Assembly (NCBI GenBank): GCA_002286715.1
Contig: NSJX01000028.1
Location: 124,001 to 188,000, forward strand
Reading direction: 5' to 3'
Length of the DNA: 64,000 bases
Source of the DNA: Dentipellis sp. KUC8613
Lineage: Eukaryota > Basidiomycota > Agaricomycetes > Russulales > Hericiaceae
Part shown: in pieces, positions 36,065-46,475 of the stretch
How the letters are laid out: each line of letters opens with the position of its first letter
Position numbering within the stretch: position 1 is the stretch's first letter
Program-made: the position numbers and the translations under genes
Notes under the pieces: generated by a model
Told to the model about the DNA's origin: nothing
What the model saw: only the letters and a program-made list of their open reading frames with translations
Databases searched by the model: none

Positions 36065-36215
36065 TTTGACCACTGTGCGCAAAATCAGCAACATATCCTT
36101 CACCGATATATAAGAAAACACACCAGAGACTGCTGTCAGACGAGTGCAGAACACCGAAGGAATCGAAGGCTTGATGAGACCTGAATTCCTGCAGATCCTA
36201 GCTCTGCACTGTCCA

Positions 36216-36224
36216 CCTTTTATA
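36216..36224 (-). promoter_or_regulatory. TATA box of cbh1
   Basis: TATAAAAGG on the minus strand, about 155 bases before the cbh1 start codon. Confidence 0.6.
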
Positions 36225-36277
36225 CTAGAACGCGTCCGTAATTTTTGGTTGCCGTCCAGAGGTCAGCAGCACATTTT

Positions 36278-36306
36278 CCGGGGTATGTTCTTCGCGCGGT
36301 GTGGGG
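36278..36306. promoter_or_regulatory. Candidate CreA/Cre1 sites upstream of cbh1
   Basis: Two plus-strand hexamers fit SYGGRG: CCGGGG at 36278-36283 and GTGGGG at 36301-36306, 55-90 bases upstream of the TATA box. Paired sites of this kind mediate glucose repression of cellulases in ascomycetes. In GC-rich DNA they also occur by chance. Confidence 0.3.
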
Positions 36307-37162
36307 TAATTCGAGACAGGATTTCCCCTTCATTCTCCCTGCAAAAGTCCGAGCACGGCCATACGAGCAGGTGCGCGCCGTCGCAGGAGCGCAGCCGCCG
36401 CCAACGTGATCTCGAGCTTGATGCTGCTTGCAGCCGAAAAGTATCCGGATGTCGGACGGGTCGTCGAAGAACGTGAAACAGAACGCGGCCTGCGTCCGAA
36501 ATATATCCACGGGAATGCACTCTTACGCAACCGCGGGCGCGTGCGAGGACGAAAGTGTGATCCATGACGGCCTCGCCAAGCCCTGCCAGCAAGAACGTTC
36601 GCCGTCTGGCCCTCGAGATGCCCCCCGCCCTCGACGTTGATGGTCAACGCCCCTGAAACGGGGTCACGAGTTGGATAGCCGCCTATTGACACAGAATGAA
36701 TGTGAGCCGGAATAGCGAATGTCAGAGAGACGCAACGGACTTGGCTCGGGCTGCCCGTAGAGGACGGTCACGAGGAGCGGAACAGCCATCTGCTGGCCTT
36801 CTTGTGATGATGGTCGACGATTTCCGGTACCTAGAGCCAAAAACCGCGGTCAGACTGCTCGCCAGGCGTAAGAAACTGCGCGACATCGCGAAAGGGAAGG
36901 TCCGATGGGCGAAAAGTAGGCTGGTTTATATACTGCTCCATTGCGCGTTCTATCTAGTGATGTCGTTATGTTTAGCGCGGTGCAGTGGAGTGTCGACGTT
37001 GCACGTATTTTGGTCTTCTGCATGTTTCTCCGAGTGCTCGCCTACCGTTCCCTCTAAACATACGTGGGAACGTCCCTCGGTGGTCCACGCACCGGTCCAC
37101 AGACCCCCCGCGGACCGCCTCTTACGCCGAGCCATTCCCGACTTACTGCCTTGTCGACCACC
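36307..37162. other. Intergenic, no gene seen
   Basis: Upstream region of cbh1 and of the small membrane protein gene. TTTATATAC at about 36933 could serve the plus-strand gene. Longer frames here lack family signal. Confidence 0.3.
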
Positions 37163-37478
37163 ATGGCTTCACCGAGGCCACCGCTCTCCCCGCAGGCCCA
37201 ACGCCTCCGGACAATTATGATCACTGTCCCCATTATCGCTGCCACCTCTCGTCAGTTTTCTCTCTTTTCCCCCTGCGACTGAAGCTCACACCACGACCAT
37301 ACTCATGTATGTCCTGCTTCTGACTTTCACCTACGCGCACACACCAGTGGTGCTGTACCAGAGGCTCGTGCAGGGCAAGCCGCAGCGCACACTGCCGCGC
37401 CCCGAGGACCACGTCGAGGGGAGGATAGGCGACTTCCTGCCGGAAGAACATCGCAACCCCGGCGACAAGAAGCCATAG
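37163..37478 (+). CDS. Small single-pass membrane protein, 72 aa
   Basis: Not recognised. Two exons, 37163-37250 and 37348-37478, joined in frame through clean GT-AG sites (219 bases with stop). The product starts MASPRPPLSPQAQRLRT, then IMITVPIIAATSLVLYQRLV forms one membrane segment at about residues 18-36. A polar C terminus follows (GKPQRTLPRPEDHVEGRIGD, ending EEHRNPGDKKP). A positively charged stub before a single helix and no cleavable signal is common for small inner-membrane proteins of mitochondria. This is an inference only. It converges with the Mic10 gene, their stops being 225 bases apart. Confidence 0.6.
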
Positions 37479-37703
37479 CGCACACGCTGCTGCCAGCCCC
37501 GTCGGCCAATCCACACACGACCAGCTATCCCAATGGCACCTCCACGCGCGCACCGCAAAGTGCATGAATTTTGATCGCATTGCTCCCTATCCGCAGCGAA
37601 AATGTAACTCTCTATTGCCGCTATCTCTACCCTGCTCGATCCCGCCTGAGGTCTGAGACCTGCGACCTGAAATCGTCCACCTGAAGCCGGTCCGGCATAT
37701 GGA

Positions 37704-38268
37704 TTATTTCGACTCCTCGTTCTGGGGAGGTTGTGCCTGCAGCACGCGCACGCCGGCTATCCTTGCGGGGTTGAAGGAGCGGTCGCAGTCAGCGTAGGCG
37801 GCGCCCGCGCCGAAACCGGTCGTGAGGGCGATAGGCCATGCTCGTCCTGTAGTCGTGGATGTTTAGGGATAGTAGGTGTGCGCGATCATGAGATATTGTA
37901 CGGATAGTTTGTGTAGAGTGTAGGTGGGGACGTACGGCGGAAGAGAATGACGGAGGCAACGACGCCAACACTGAAGCCGATGCCCCTGCACGTACGATGC
38001 AATTGTCAGCGATTCGGACAGCGTAGAGAAGCAAAAATTCCACGCACGACTTCACGAGCAAATCCGCAACTGTCCAACCGAAGCCAATCCATGAGCAACT
38101 CCCGGCACACGGTCACACCACCAGACGAGAAACACACGCACCACAGCGGTCATACTGCGACATAATTTTCGTCAGTAAGCGCCAGACACCAGCTTCAAGA
38201 CGGTCACTACGTACCTTTTGCGCGACGATGTCTTCGCTAGAGGCAGGCTTCGCGGCGGGCGAGGACAT
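37704..38268 (-). CDS. mic10: MICOS complex subunit Mic10
   Basis: Small inner-membrane protein that bends the membrane at cristae junctions. Five exons: 38215-38268, 38142-38154 (13 bases), 38048-38069 (22 bases), 37936-37985 and 37704-37846. They total 282 bases, giving 93 residues. The product begins MSSPAAKPASSEDIVAQK, then YDRCVADLLVKSGIGFSVGV. Hairpin helix 1 is GIGFSVGVVASVILF, the loop RRRAWP carries positive charge, and helix 2 is IALTTGFGAGAAYADC. The paired Gly-x-Gly-x-x-x-Gly patterns and the RRRAWP loop match the family (yeast: KRRAFP). The tail ends AQPPQNEESK. Every splice has GT-AG ends and keeps frame, which strongly supports the two tiny exons. Confidence 0.87.
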
Positions 38269-40489
38269 GGTGATGGTGAGGTGAGAGGTGTGGTGGTCGG
38301 ATGTGGTAAATACGGGCAAATACGCGTGCGCCGGTGCGCGCGGCCAGAGCGAGTCGGGATGACCTCATGTTTTCCTCGCGACGACGCTCGTGCAGAATAT
38401 TTGTCTGCCTTTCAGACAACCTCATGATTTTGCTTTGTGTTCATCTCGTGCCAGAGCTTTTCTGGTATTTTTAAATTCTCTATGGACGCAGTGGTCACTG
38501 ACAGAACAACCCGAGTGCGCCCGAGACGCCTCGGCGGCTGATAGTGGTGTTCTACGGACCATGATACACCTTCAAGACGTCAACGATCTCGGTGCTTCCA
38601 TGCTTCTTGTCTCCATACGCCTTACAACAACTGTATAGACTTCAAGAACTCTCTGTCAATGCGTTCCATCGCAGGATGCATGTGTACCGGGGACGCCGGG
38701 CGGCGCGGCCCGATGTCCAAACGCGTTTGTGGCGTTCGCCCGACACGGGCCTCGGGCACGCGACTCGGACGCGATCATCCTCTTCAAGCCTCTTTGCAGA
38801 TATCGTGGCGATGCCAAGATCCTTTGCAGGCTATGTATTTCTCTACCCAACGGAGCTTTGCTTTCGATTTCTGATTTGAAGACACCCACAATGAGTCAAG
38901 GCCTTGACTCGGAGCTGTGCTAGCAAACCTGTACTCGAGCAAGTATGTACACACTTACCTGCGGCTGGAGGCCGCAAGGAGCAGCGTGCCTCAATAGAAT
39001 GACGAACGTTCGTGTGCGGGTCCCTGGACTAGCCAGAGCTGTGGTAAGGCTTTATCGGCTTCACTGCACGCGTTCACGTATGGAAGACCTGCCCAGCCCC
39101 GTACGCACCTGGACCCGCGATATCGCATGTAAGTGGTGTTATCGCCTCATACGTGTCTAGACTTCGAGTTTACACGTCTGCTACTTATCAGGTGAAGAGT
39201 TTAGGCCGGGCGGCATTTGTCGCCATTTGCGAGACAAGGAACTTATGGAAGACCGTACCCTGAAAGAGCCGACGCGATTCTCGTGGGGTCTTGTTAACAC
39301 GTTTGTATGTAACCAGCTTCCTTCTCATTGCTCTTACCGGTGGGGCCCCGCGGGCGCCACATCGTCCAGGACGCGGTTGGGATTGGGGTGCCCATTCCGG
39401 GCTTCTGCACTGGCTTCCATCCGGACGGGGCGCTCGCGCGTGCATGTGCGTGGCTGCCGCGAAAATAACCCGCGCTAGATTCGGGCGCGGTGGCTTTTCG
39501 ATCGCGACGCGCATACGTATGTATGAAGGTGTGGGGGCCCGCTGTGCGTCAGCATGACCTCGCGCACGCTTCTCCCTATCTCGTTCCGCCCTGGCATGAC
39601 AGCGACGGCCGCTCTGGGCTCCGCGAAGGTGGGAGCGCGTGCACACTTTGGTCTCGGAGCCAGACGAGGGCGTCCATAGCAAGGAGTCAGGCCTGCCTGC
39701 AGCTGCAAGGCTCTACCGATCCAGCGCTCGACGCAGCGGATGACCGAGTCACGCACGGCGTGTGGACAGCATGATGCTGGCGGCTGCTTAATTTGCGTTT
39801 GCGTTGGGACCGAGATCGCGACGGCGATCTTGCGTTTGGTCGCGGGGATGCACGGAAGTCAGCCTCGGCGGGTTCTCGCGCCGTACCTCCGCGCATGCCT
39901 GCCTCCGGATCTATGTTTGTCTCGTAGACACGCTCACGGCGCCCCTGACGAAAGCGGAGGAGCGGGCGCATCGACAAGGGTGGGCTTCTGAATGTAGACC
40001 GTCGGAGTGTCAGCGAAGGGCCAGCTGCAGTCGATGCTGTGGGGGACTACGTACCTCGTATATCCGGATAGAGCAAGACGTAGGCTGTAGCTGATGCCTG
40101 TGCAGCATATGTACGATGTGGGTGTCGTAACGAGAAAGCGGTACGGCTCGCAGGCTCGGCGAATGATTCAGAATATCCAGGGCGCCTAGAGAATGATGTG
40201 CGCGGGCGTACCTTCCGCATCGAGAGCACCTTTTCGCTTCAGGCGAGATAGCAGGCTCGGGCTCGCATCCGCGGACACTATTGGGGCGGATGCAGCTGCG
40301 GACATGCAGCCGCCGTTGCTGGGGCGGGCGTCTAAGCGGTGCTCTTATGATGGCGCATCGCTAGGGTACTTGTACCTCCACCCTGGACCTACGAGCTGTG
40401 ACTCGGTGCAGCACCTGCTCTGCGGCACAGGACGGTATATAGGGCTTGCACGGGGCGCTGCTGCTTGCTGTGTCTGCCCTTGACAGTCT
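38269..40489. other. 2.2 kb gene-poor, GC-rich region
   Basis: No confident gene on either strand. A set of minus-strand pieces near 39900-40230 (YVLLYPDIR flanked by plausible splice sites) is the best coding hint but cannot be built into a convincing model. TATATAGG at 40436-40443 is a likely core promoter for the phospholipase C gene. Confidence 0.35.
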
Positions 40490-43400
40490 ATGGTGCCGAC
40501 GCCGACTGGAACGACGCGACGGGATCGACCGACACGACCAGCACGCCGACGGACCCGACGCGACGACATACCTGCACTTGAGCTGGGTGGATTAATGGGC
40601 CTCGAGGGCGAACGCAAGGCGTGGCACGGCGAGCGGGCGCTGCGGCGCGCAGCGAATGTGCTCACCAGCCGCGGGCACCCGCTGCCGGTGCTGAAGGAGG
40701 TCCTGCCCGTCGCTGCGCAAAGCGGCGGGCCCGACCCGCGTCGTGACTTGCCTCCGTCGCCCATGGTCTCCTCCTCCCCCGGCGCCGCCCCTGGCGCGCC
40801 CCCGCTGCACTCGCGCAGCAACAGCACCGGCAGCCTCGCGTCGCTCCGCCGCAAGCTCGTCTCTGTCTCGTCCTTCGCCCTCACGCGCTCCAGAAGCTGG
40901 CGGCTCGCGCCCGACCCGGACGCCCCGAAAAGGAAACAGGACGGGCATCATGCACGGAGCATGTCTGAATCCATCCCCACACGCCCGCGCATCGTGTTCG
41001 ACAAGCACAATATTCCGTCCTTTGTCTCTGACCCCCCGCACGCCATGACCGACGTGCGCCAGCCAGAGCTTTTGGATGCGCAGGTTTTGCACGCGGCGAA
41101 CGCGAGCACTCCTGAGCTCGTCCACCCCGAGCCGACCCCCGAAGCAGTCGCCCAGAAGGCCTCCATCGTGGACTTTACGGTGCCCCAGCTTCTGCAGCAG
41201 GGCACGCCTATGATCAAGGTGTCGGCGAAGAAGCAGAAGCGCGTCGTGTTCAGACTCGACCCCGACCAGGGCCAAATTATCTGGGAGACGAAGAAACACC
41301 GAATAAGTCAGTCCTCATGCCGCGTGTGCCACCATCTATGACGCTGACATTGATACGCAATATAGTCCCTATCGAGAACATCAAGGAGCTGCGGTCCGCA
41401 TCCGACGCCCGCTACTACCGCGAGCAGTTTCAGCTCTCGCAGGAGTACGAGTCCCGCTGGCTCACGATCATCTATGTCCTCGACGGCCAGTACAAGACGT
41501 GGCACGTGGTCGCTCCCTCACGCGATGTCTTCCAGATGTGGGACGTGACGCTGCGCAAGCTCTACGCCGTGCGCCAGGAGCTCATGCGTGGACTGGGCAA
41601 CGTCGACCTGCGCGAGGCCGTCTGGGAGAAGCAGTACTGGAAGGGCGCTGACGAGGGTGCCGACCAGAAGCTGTACTTCGAGGACGTCGAGAAGCTTTGC
41701 AAGCGGCTGAACATCAACCCCTCACGAGAGGACCTGCTGAGGCGTTTCCAGGTAGGCCAGCTTTGTTCTTCGCAAGACTTGACATTGACTGGCATTCAAT
41801 CTTTAGCAGGCAGATGCACACAACCATGGGTACCTGGACTTCACAGACTTCCAACGCTTTGTGAAGCTGCTGAAGACGCGGCCGGAGATTGACCGACTCT
41901 ACAAGAAGCTCTGCGCTGCCCACCATGGTGTCTTCAACTTCAGGACCTTCGAGCACTTCATGCGAGAGCAGCAGAAGGTATATTATTTCTATCCCCTATC
42001 CAACTCGTCGTGACTGACGATATGGCAAGTCTTCTCTCAGTGTCACAGAGCTCAAGCGCATCTGGGCCCGCTACGCAACGCCCCCCTCCGAGAGCAACGC
42101 GTCACAGGACAAGGAGAACAACCCCCCACCGCAGAACCCTGTCGACCTCGCCCTGAACGAGCGGCACGATGGCCAACTCGCCTCCACGACCAAACCTGCG
42201 CCTGACCACGTGATCCAGCACCATGTCCTGACATCCGAGGCGTTTACGTCCTTCTTGCTGTCCCCCGACAATGCGGCGTTCTCAGACCAGCATGGGAGGG
42301 TGTTTCATGACATGACGCGACCATTACCCGAGTATTACATCTCCTCATCGCATAACACGTATCTTGTGGGGCATCAGCTCGTTGGGTATAGCACCATCGA
42401 AGGCTACATCCGTGCACTGCTGCACAGCTGCCGCAGTGTCGAGCGTGAGTGCTATTCCTCACCTTCCATGTCGCAATTGTATTGACGCCCGAAACTCCAA
42501 GTGGACATCTTCGACGGCGACACCTCGCCCGTGATCTACCACGGCAAGACGCTCACGTCCAAGGTCCCTGTCCGCGAGGTCTGCCAAGCCATCGCCAAGT
42601 ATGCCTTCGTCGTTTCGCCGTACCCGATCATCATCTCTGCCGAGATACACTGCAACGTTGCGCAACAAGAGCTACTGGTGCAGATTATGAAGGAGGTGTT
42701 CGGCGCGGCGCTGGTGTGTGCGCCGCTCGAGGGCAGCACTGGCGCGAAGATCGAGCGTCTGCCGAGTCCGGAGGACTTGAAGGGGCGGGTGCTGTTGAAG
42801 GTAAGCTCCGACTTGGTCGTTTCATATATCGCATTGCTTAGTCCTTTGGGTGTTCTGCAGGCGAAGAATCTTTACGTGTCAGAGAGTGAGGGCATGCGGC
42901 CGAACGACATCACTATCGACACTGAGTCTTCATCGACTTCAACGGAGACCTCCTCCAACGAAGGCGAAGTCATCCATGGTACGGTGTTACACCTCCCTCA
43001 CTGCACTCGTCCAAGCTCACTTACTCTTTGTAGAACTCAAAGCCGAGCTCAAGTCCGAGATCAAATCCGAGCTCCACAAAGCCCGCAACGTGCTCACGCG
43101 GCGATCGCCGTCGCACAACCGGCGCCCCTCGCAGGCGAGCGCCGGCGACGCGCCCTCGCCGAAGCAGAAGGCGCGCATGTCGCTCGCGCTCGTCGGCCTG
43201 CTCGTGTACACCGTCGGCGTCAAGTGCCGCGGGCTGAACAAGAAGGAGCACTACGCGCCAGAGCACATGTTCTCGCTCTCGGAGACGACCGCGAACCGCA
43301 TGCTCAAGCAGGGCACGATGTCGGACCTGATCAAGCATTGCCGCACGCATCTCGTGCGCGTGTACCCCAAGGGCATGCGCCTCAAGTCGACGAATTACGA

Positions 43401-44207
43401 GCCGCATCGGTACTGGTCCGCAGGCGCGCAGCTGGTCGCTATCAACTGGCAGACGTGCGGTCAGTATCACTTCACCCTCCACTGCCTTTCGCTTGGATCC
43501 TGACAATGCCGCTCGCCCCACAGACCTCGGCTACATGATCAACCACGCAATGTTCCAGCGCAACGGGCGCTCGGGCTACGTGCTCAAGCCGCTCGCGCTG
43601 CGCGCCGCCGACAAGGAGCTCCTCGCGCGGCGCACGCGGCACTTCCTCGACGTGACCGTGATCTCCGCGCAGCAGCTGCCGCGGCCGAAGGACGCGCACG
43701 GGCGCGAGGTGCTCGACAAGGGCGTCATCGACCCGTACGTCGAGGTGTCCGTGCACGTGCCCGACTGGACGCACTCGCCGCTCGCGCAGGACGCCGCGGC
43801 CGCCCGCGCGGACGGCACGCCGAGCGTCGCGCCGGGGCTCGCGGCGGCGCCCGCGCGCATGGTGTCCTACCGCACGAGCGTCGTGAAGAATAACGGCTTC
43901 AATCCCGTGTGGGAGGAGGCGCTCAGTCTGCCGTTCGACTGCGTCGGCGATATGCGCGAGCTGGTGTTTGTCAGGTTTGCGGTGAAGGAGGAGGGCGAGG
44001 ACGAGAAGGAGCCGTTGGCGGTGTATTGCATCTCGCTGGGCAGTCTGCAGGAAGGTGCGTGTTTTCGGTGCTTGTGTCAGTGGCGTAGGCAATTGCTGAC
44101 TTGCTGCGTGGTGGACAGGCTTCCGGCATCTGCCACTGCACGACTCGCAGCTCTCGCAGTACCTCTTCTCGACGCTCTTCGTGCAGATCAACATCCGTGA
44201 CGAATGA
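40490..44207 (+). CDS. plc1: Phosphoinositide-specific phospholipase C
   Basis: Hydrolyses PIP2 to IP3 and diacylglycerol at the plasma membrane. Order: disordered basic N terminus rich in Ser/Pro/Arg; PH domain (from about KKQKRVVFRLDPDQGQIIWE to MWDVTLRKLYAVRQEL); EF-hand-like region (LYFEDVEKLCKRLNINPSRE, HNHGYLDFTDFQRFVKLLKT); X domain with ISSSHNTYLVGHQL (first catalytic His), a VDIFDGDTSPVIYHGKTLTS block and IISAEIHCN (second catalytic His); a charged X-Y linker (ELKAELKSEIKSELHKARN); Y domain (LALVGLLVYTVGVKCRGLNK, SNYEPHRYW-type TNYEPHRYWSAGAQLVAINW); C2 domain (LDVTVISAQQLPRPKDAHGR, DPYVEVSVHV). An Ala-rich insert of about 30 residues sits in the C2. About nine introns. The start could lie at a later Met (MGLEGE, about residue 36). 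Confidence 0.9.
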
Positions 44208-44894
44208 ACGCACCAACGCTCACACCAATCCCCGACCGTCTCGCCCGCCGTGTCTTATATCCCCGCTCTCAATCTCGCGCATCCCCGTCAATCTTAATGT
44301 CCAATATTCAAGCATGCAAACAACCCTGTATCACCCCAGCCCCACGTTCACTTGTCTCATACCCTTTGCTCTGTATACCTATCGCATATGCTCTGCCTCT
44401 GCATTCCCTCGTTCTCCGCTACCCCGATCTAATGATGTACTATATCCGAACTATAGGCTCAGCAGCAGCGCACACCATACTGATAACGATATAGCGCAGT
44501 GTAGATATGTACCGCGTACTTACTCCAGAGTTCATACTCGTACTTAATATTTGGGAGGAAAGGAAAGGAAGCAACCAAGCAGTAATATTTATTTTTGCAA
44601 CATGGAGCATACACTTCGTTCGTCCGGGCACTCTGATTCGATTGAGAAGGTAACTGGGCAAGAAAGGGGATGAAGTACGGGGTACAGTAAAGCAAAGGAG
44701 ACGTAACGGAGCAGTCGACCAAGAAGTCAAGCATCGACGCATGTGTCCGCCTGAGAAGGCAGGTGGAAAGAAAGAGAAGACAAAGGGATAAAGCAAAAGC
44801 AAAGAGGATATACGTGCGTATGGGGTAGGTGGTTAGAGATCCGGTGTATGATAGTATGCGTGGAGGAAGAACGGCAGGATCAGAGAGAGATCGT
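44208..44894. other. Convergent 3' region, no gene seen
   Basis: 3' flanks of phospholipase C and of the coiled-coil protein. Short frames only. Confidence 0.35.
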
Positions 44895-45742
44895 CTACTG
44901 GGGAGGGGGCGTCGTGGGGCCTGCAGCATGATCCGAGTCGCACGTTAGCAACACGAGACAAAGGGCCGACAGAAGGACGCACCGAACAGCCCAGCGCGGA
45001 CCGGCGCCTGGACGACTGCTTGCGACGGCGTGGGGGCACGCGCCTGGGGCGCGAGAAGCGGGTTCGCTGCGGACGATGGTGCAGATGATAAATCGGCTGC
45101 GGTAGGTGGACATAGGACGGTGCTTACGTCGCCATTGTGCCCACGAAGGGAGATCGGGCTTGGGGGGCTCCGGAGGCATGAGCTGCGCGGGGGGTGCGGG
45201 CGCAGGCGTTGCGGGAGTCTTGCTCTTGTGCTTGCGCTCGGGGCGCTTGTTCACCGTGCGCCATGCGGGCCTTGCAGGTGCGGGTGGGCCATCCATCACC
45301 TCTGGGGGTGGCGGGGGTGGCGGGCTCACGTCTGGAAGAGGCTCCTGCGGGGGTTGGTGTTTAGTACAACATGAGCTGATCGCAGAGATCTGAGGACTCT
45401 TGCCTTGGGGCGCCAGTCTGGTGAGTATTCACCTCCTGCGCCGTGCTTGGACTTGAGGGCCATGAGCTCGGCTATTTCGCTGTGGAATTTGGTGCCGGTG
45501 AGCGCAGGACGGAAGCAAATGGAGGATAAAGACGCACTGTTGCAGCGCACGCCGCTCGTCGCGCAGCTTTCCGACTTCCTGCAAGAGAATGCGCACCTCC
45601 CCGGCGAGCGCCTTCGAGAAATCGTTGATATATCTATGTCGGAAAGAATCAGGTCAGGCTCGAGCTCGAGCGTAAAACGAGCAAGGTCCACTGACTTGGG
45701 AGCTCCACCCGTGTTGTAGGTACCTTTGTTGCTCGATGCCAT
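44895..45742 (-). CDS. Hypothetical coiled-coil and proline-rich protein
   Basis: Not recognised. My model: exon 1 MASSNKGTYNTGGAP, an intron with a GTCAGT donor, then KYINDFSKALAGEVRILLQE continuing VGKLRDERRALQHEIAELMA, a coiled coil. A third exon continues LKSKHGAGGEYSPDWRPK. An intron with a GC donor (GCAAGA) leads to EPLPDVSPPPPPPPEVMDGP, then basic and proline-rich sequence (KRPERKHKSK, LMPPEPPKPDLPSWAQWR). Two small last exons end LFGPTTPPPQ. The short N-terminal coiled coil with a long Pro/Ala/Lys tail suggests a scaffold; no more can be said. All introns are placed by frame and signal. Confidence 0.58.
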
Positions 45743-46475
45743 GGTGACAGTTATTTAATACAGAGTGTCGTAGATGCTCGTGAGGACGTAGAGAGAAAGA
45801 GAGAAAGGTGAAGGCGGGTTAGGACAAGTCGACAACTTGGTTAAGTTCAAGTTCGACTTCCTCTTGTGGCGGACGCTCGGCTGCGTCGGCCACGAGGCGC
45901 CCATATTCTTTCCGTTTATTTTCTCTTCGCGTTTTACTGAATCTATCGCCCATTTAGCCCGATTCAGGTTGGCTCGTAATTCGCGTCTCAATTCACTGAA
46001 ATTGTAATAGACTTCGGCCTGTTTCGAGCGCTTCCCCGCCATCTCCGTGTCCTCAAGGACTTCTGTTTATGTCCAACGATATCTCAGAGGCGGAGAACCC
46101 AAGTTGATACTCAGTGGAGTGCTCGAAACCATGGCGCCGTACTAATTCAAGTACCCAGTGCTCATACCTTTCATCAGCGCTTCAGCAGTAGCAACGCTTC
46201 AAGTTAACAGATTGGATACCCCACGCGATTCATCGACAACGAAGTCGCGTGTGGCAACTCCTGGTCGAGCGGCCTAGACGAGACGCCACAGATCAAGAAA
46301 GGCGATCATCCATGGATAATTTTGCCTGCTATAAACATTCTTTTCCATAGGATTAGACGATATCTACAATTGGCGAGAATTTGATCAAAAAGTAGAGGTA
46401 TACGCGTATAGCTGCACGTACGTGGGTAGAAAATATACATATCGATGAATGCGAACGTGAGCATAAGTGCACATC

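Noticed and set aside
39188..39682. Long minus-strand frame of 164 residues
   Set aside because: Arg/Pro-rich composition typical of shadow frames in GC-rich DNA; no motif.
39687..40230. Minus-strand exon-like pieces (YVLLYPDIR, RRERVYETNIDPEAGM)
   Set aside because: Splice sites are plausible but the assembled product is short or stops early and has no recognisable domain.
45755..46042. Minus-strand frame starting MAGKRSKQAEVYYNFSELRR
   Set aside because: Reads protein-like at the start but degenerates into low-quality sequence; no splice partner or family found.
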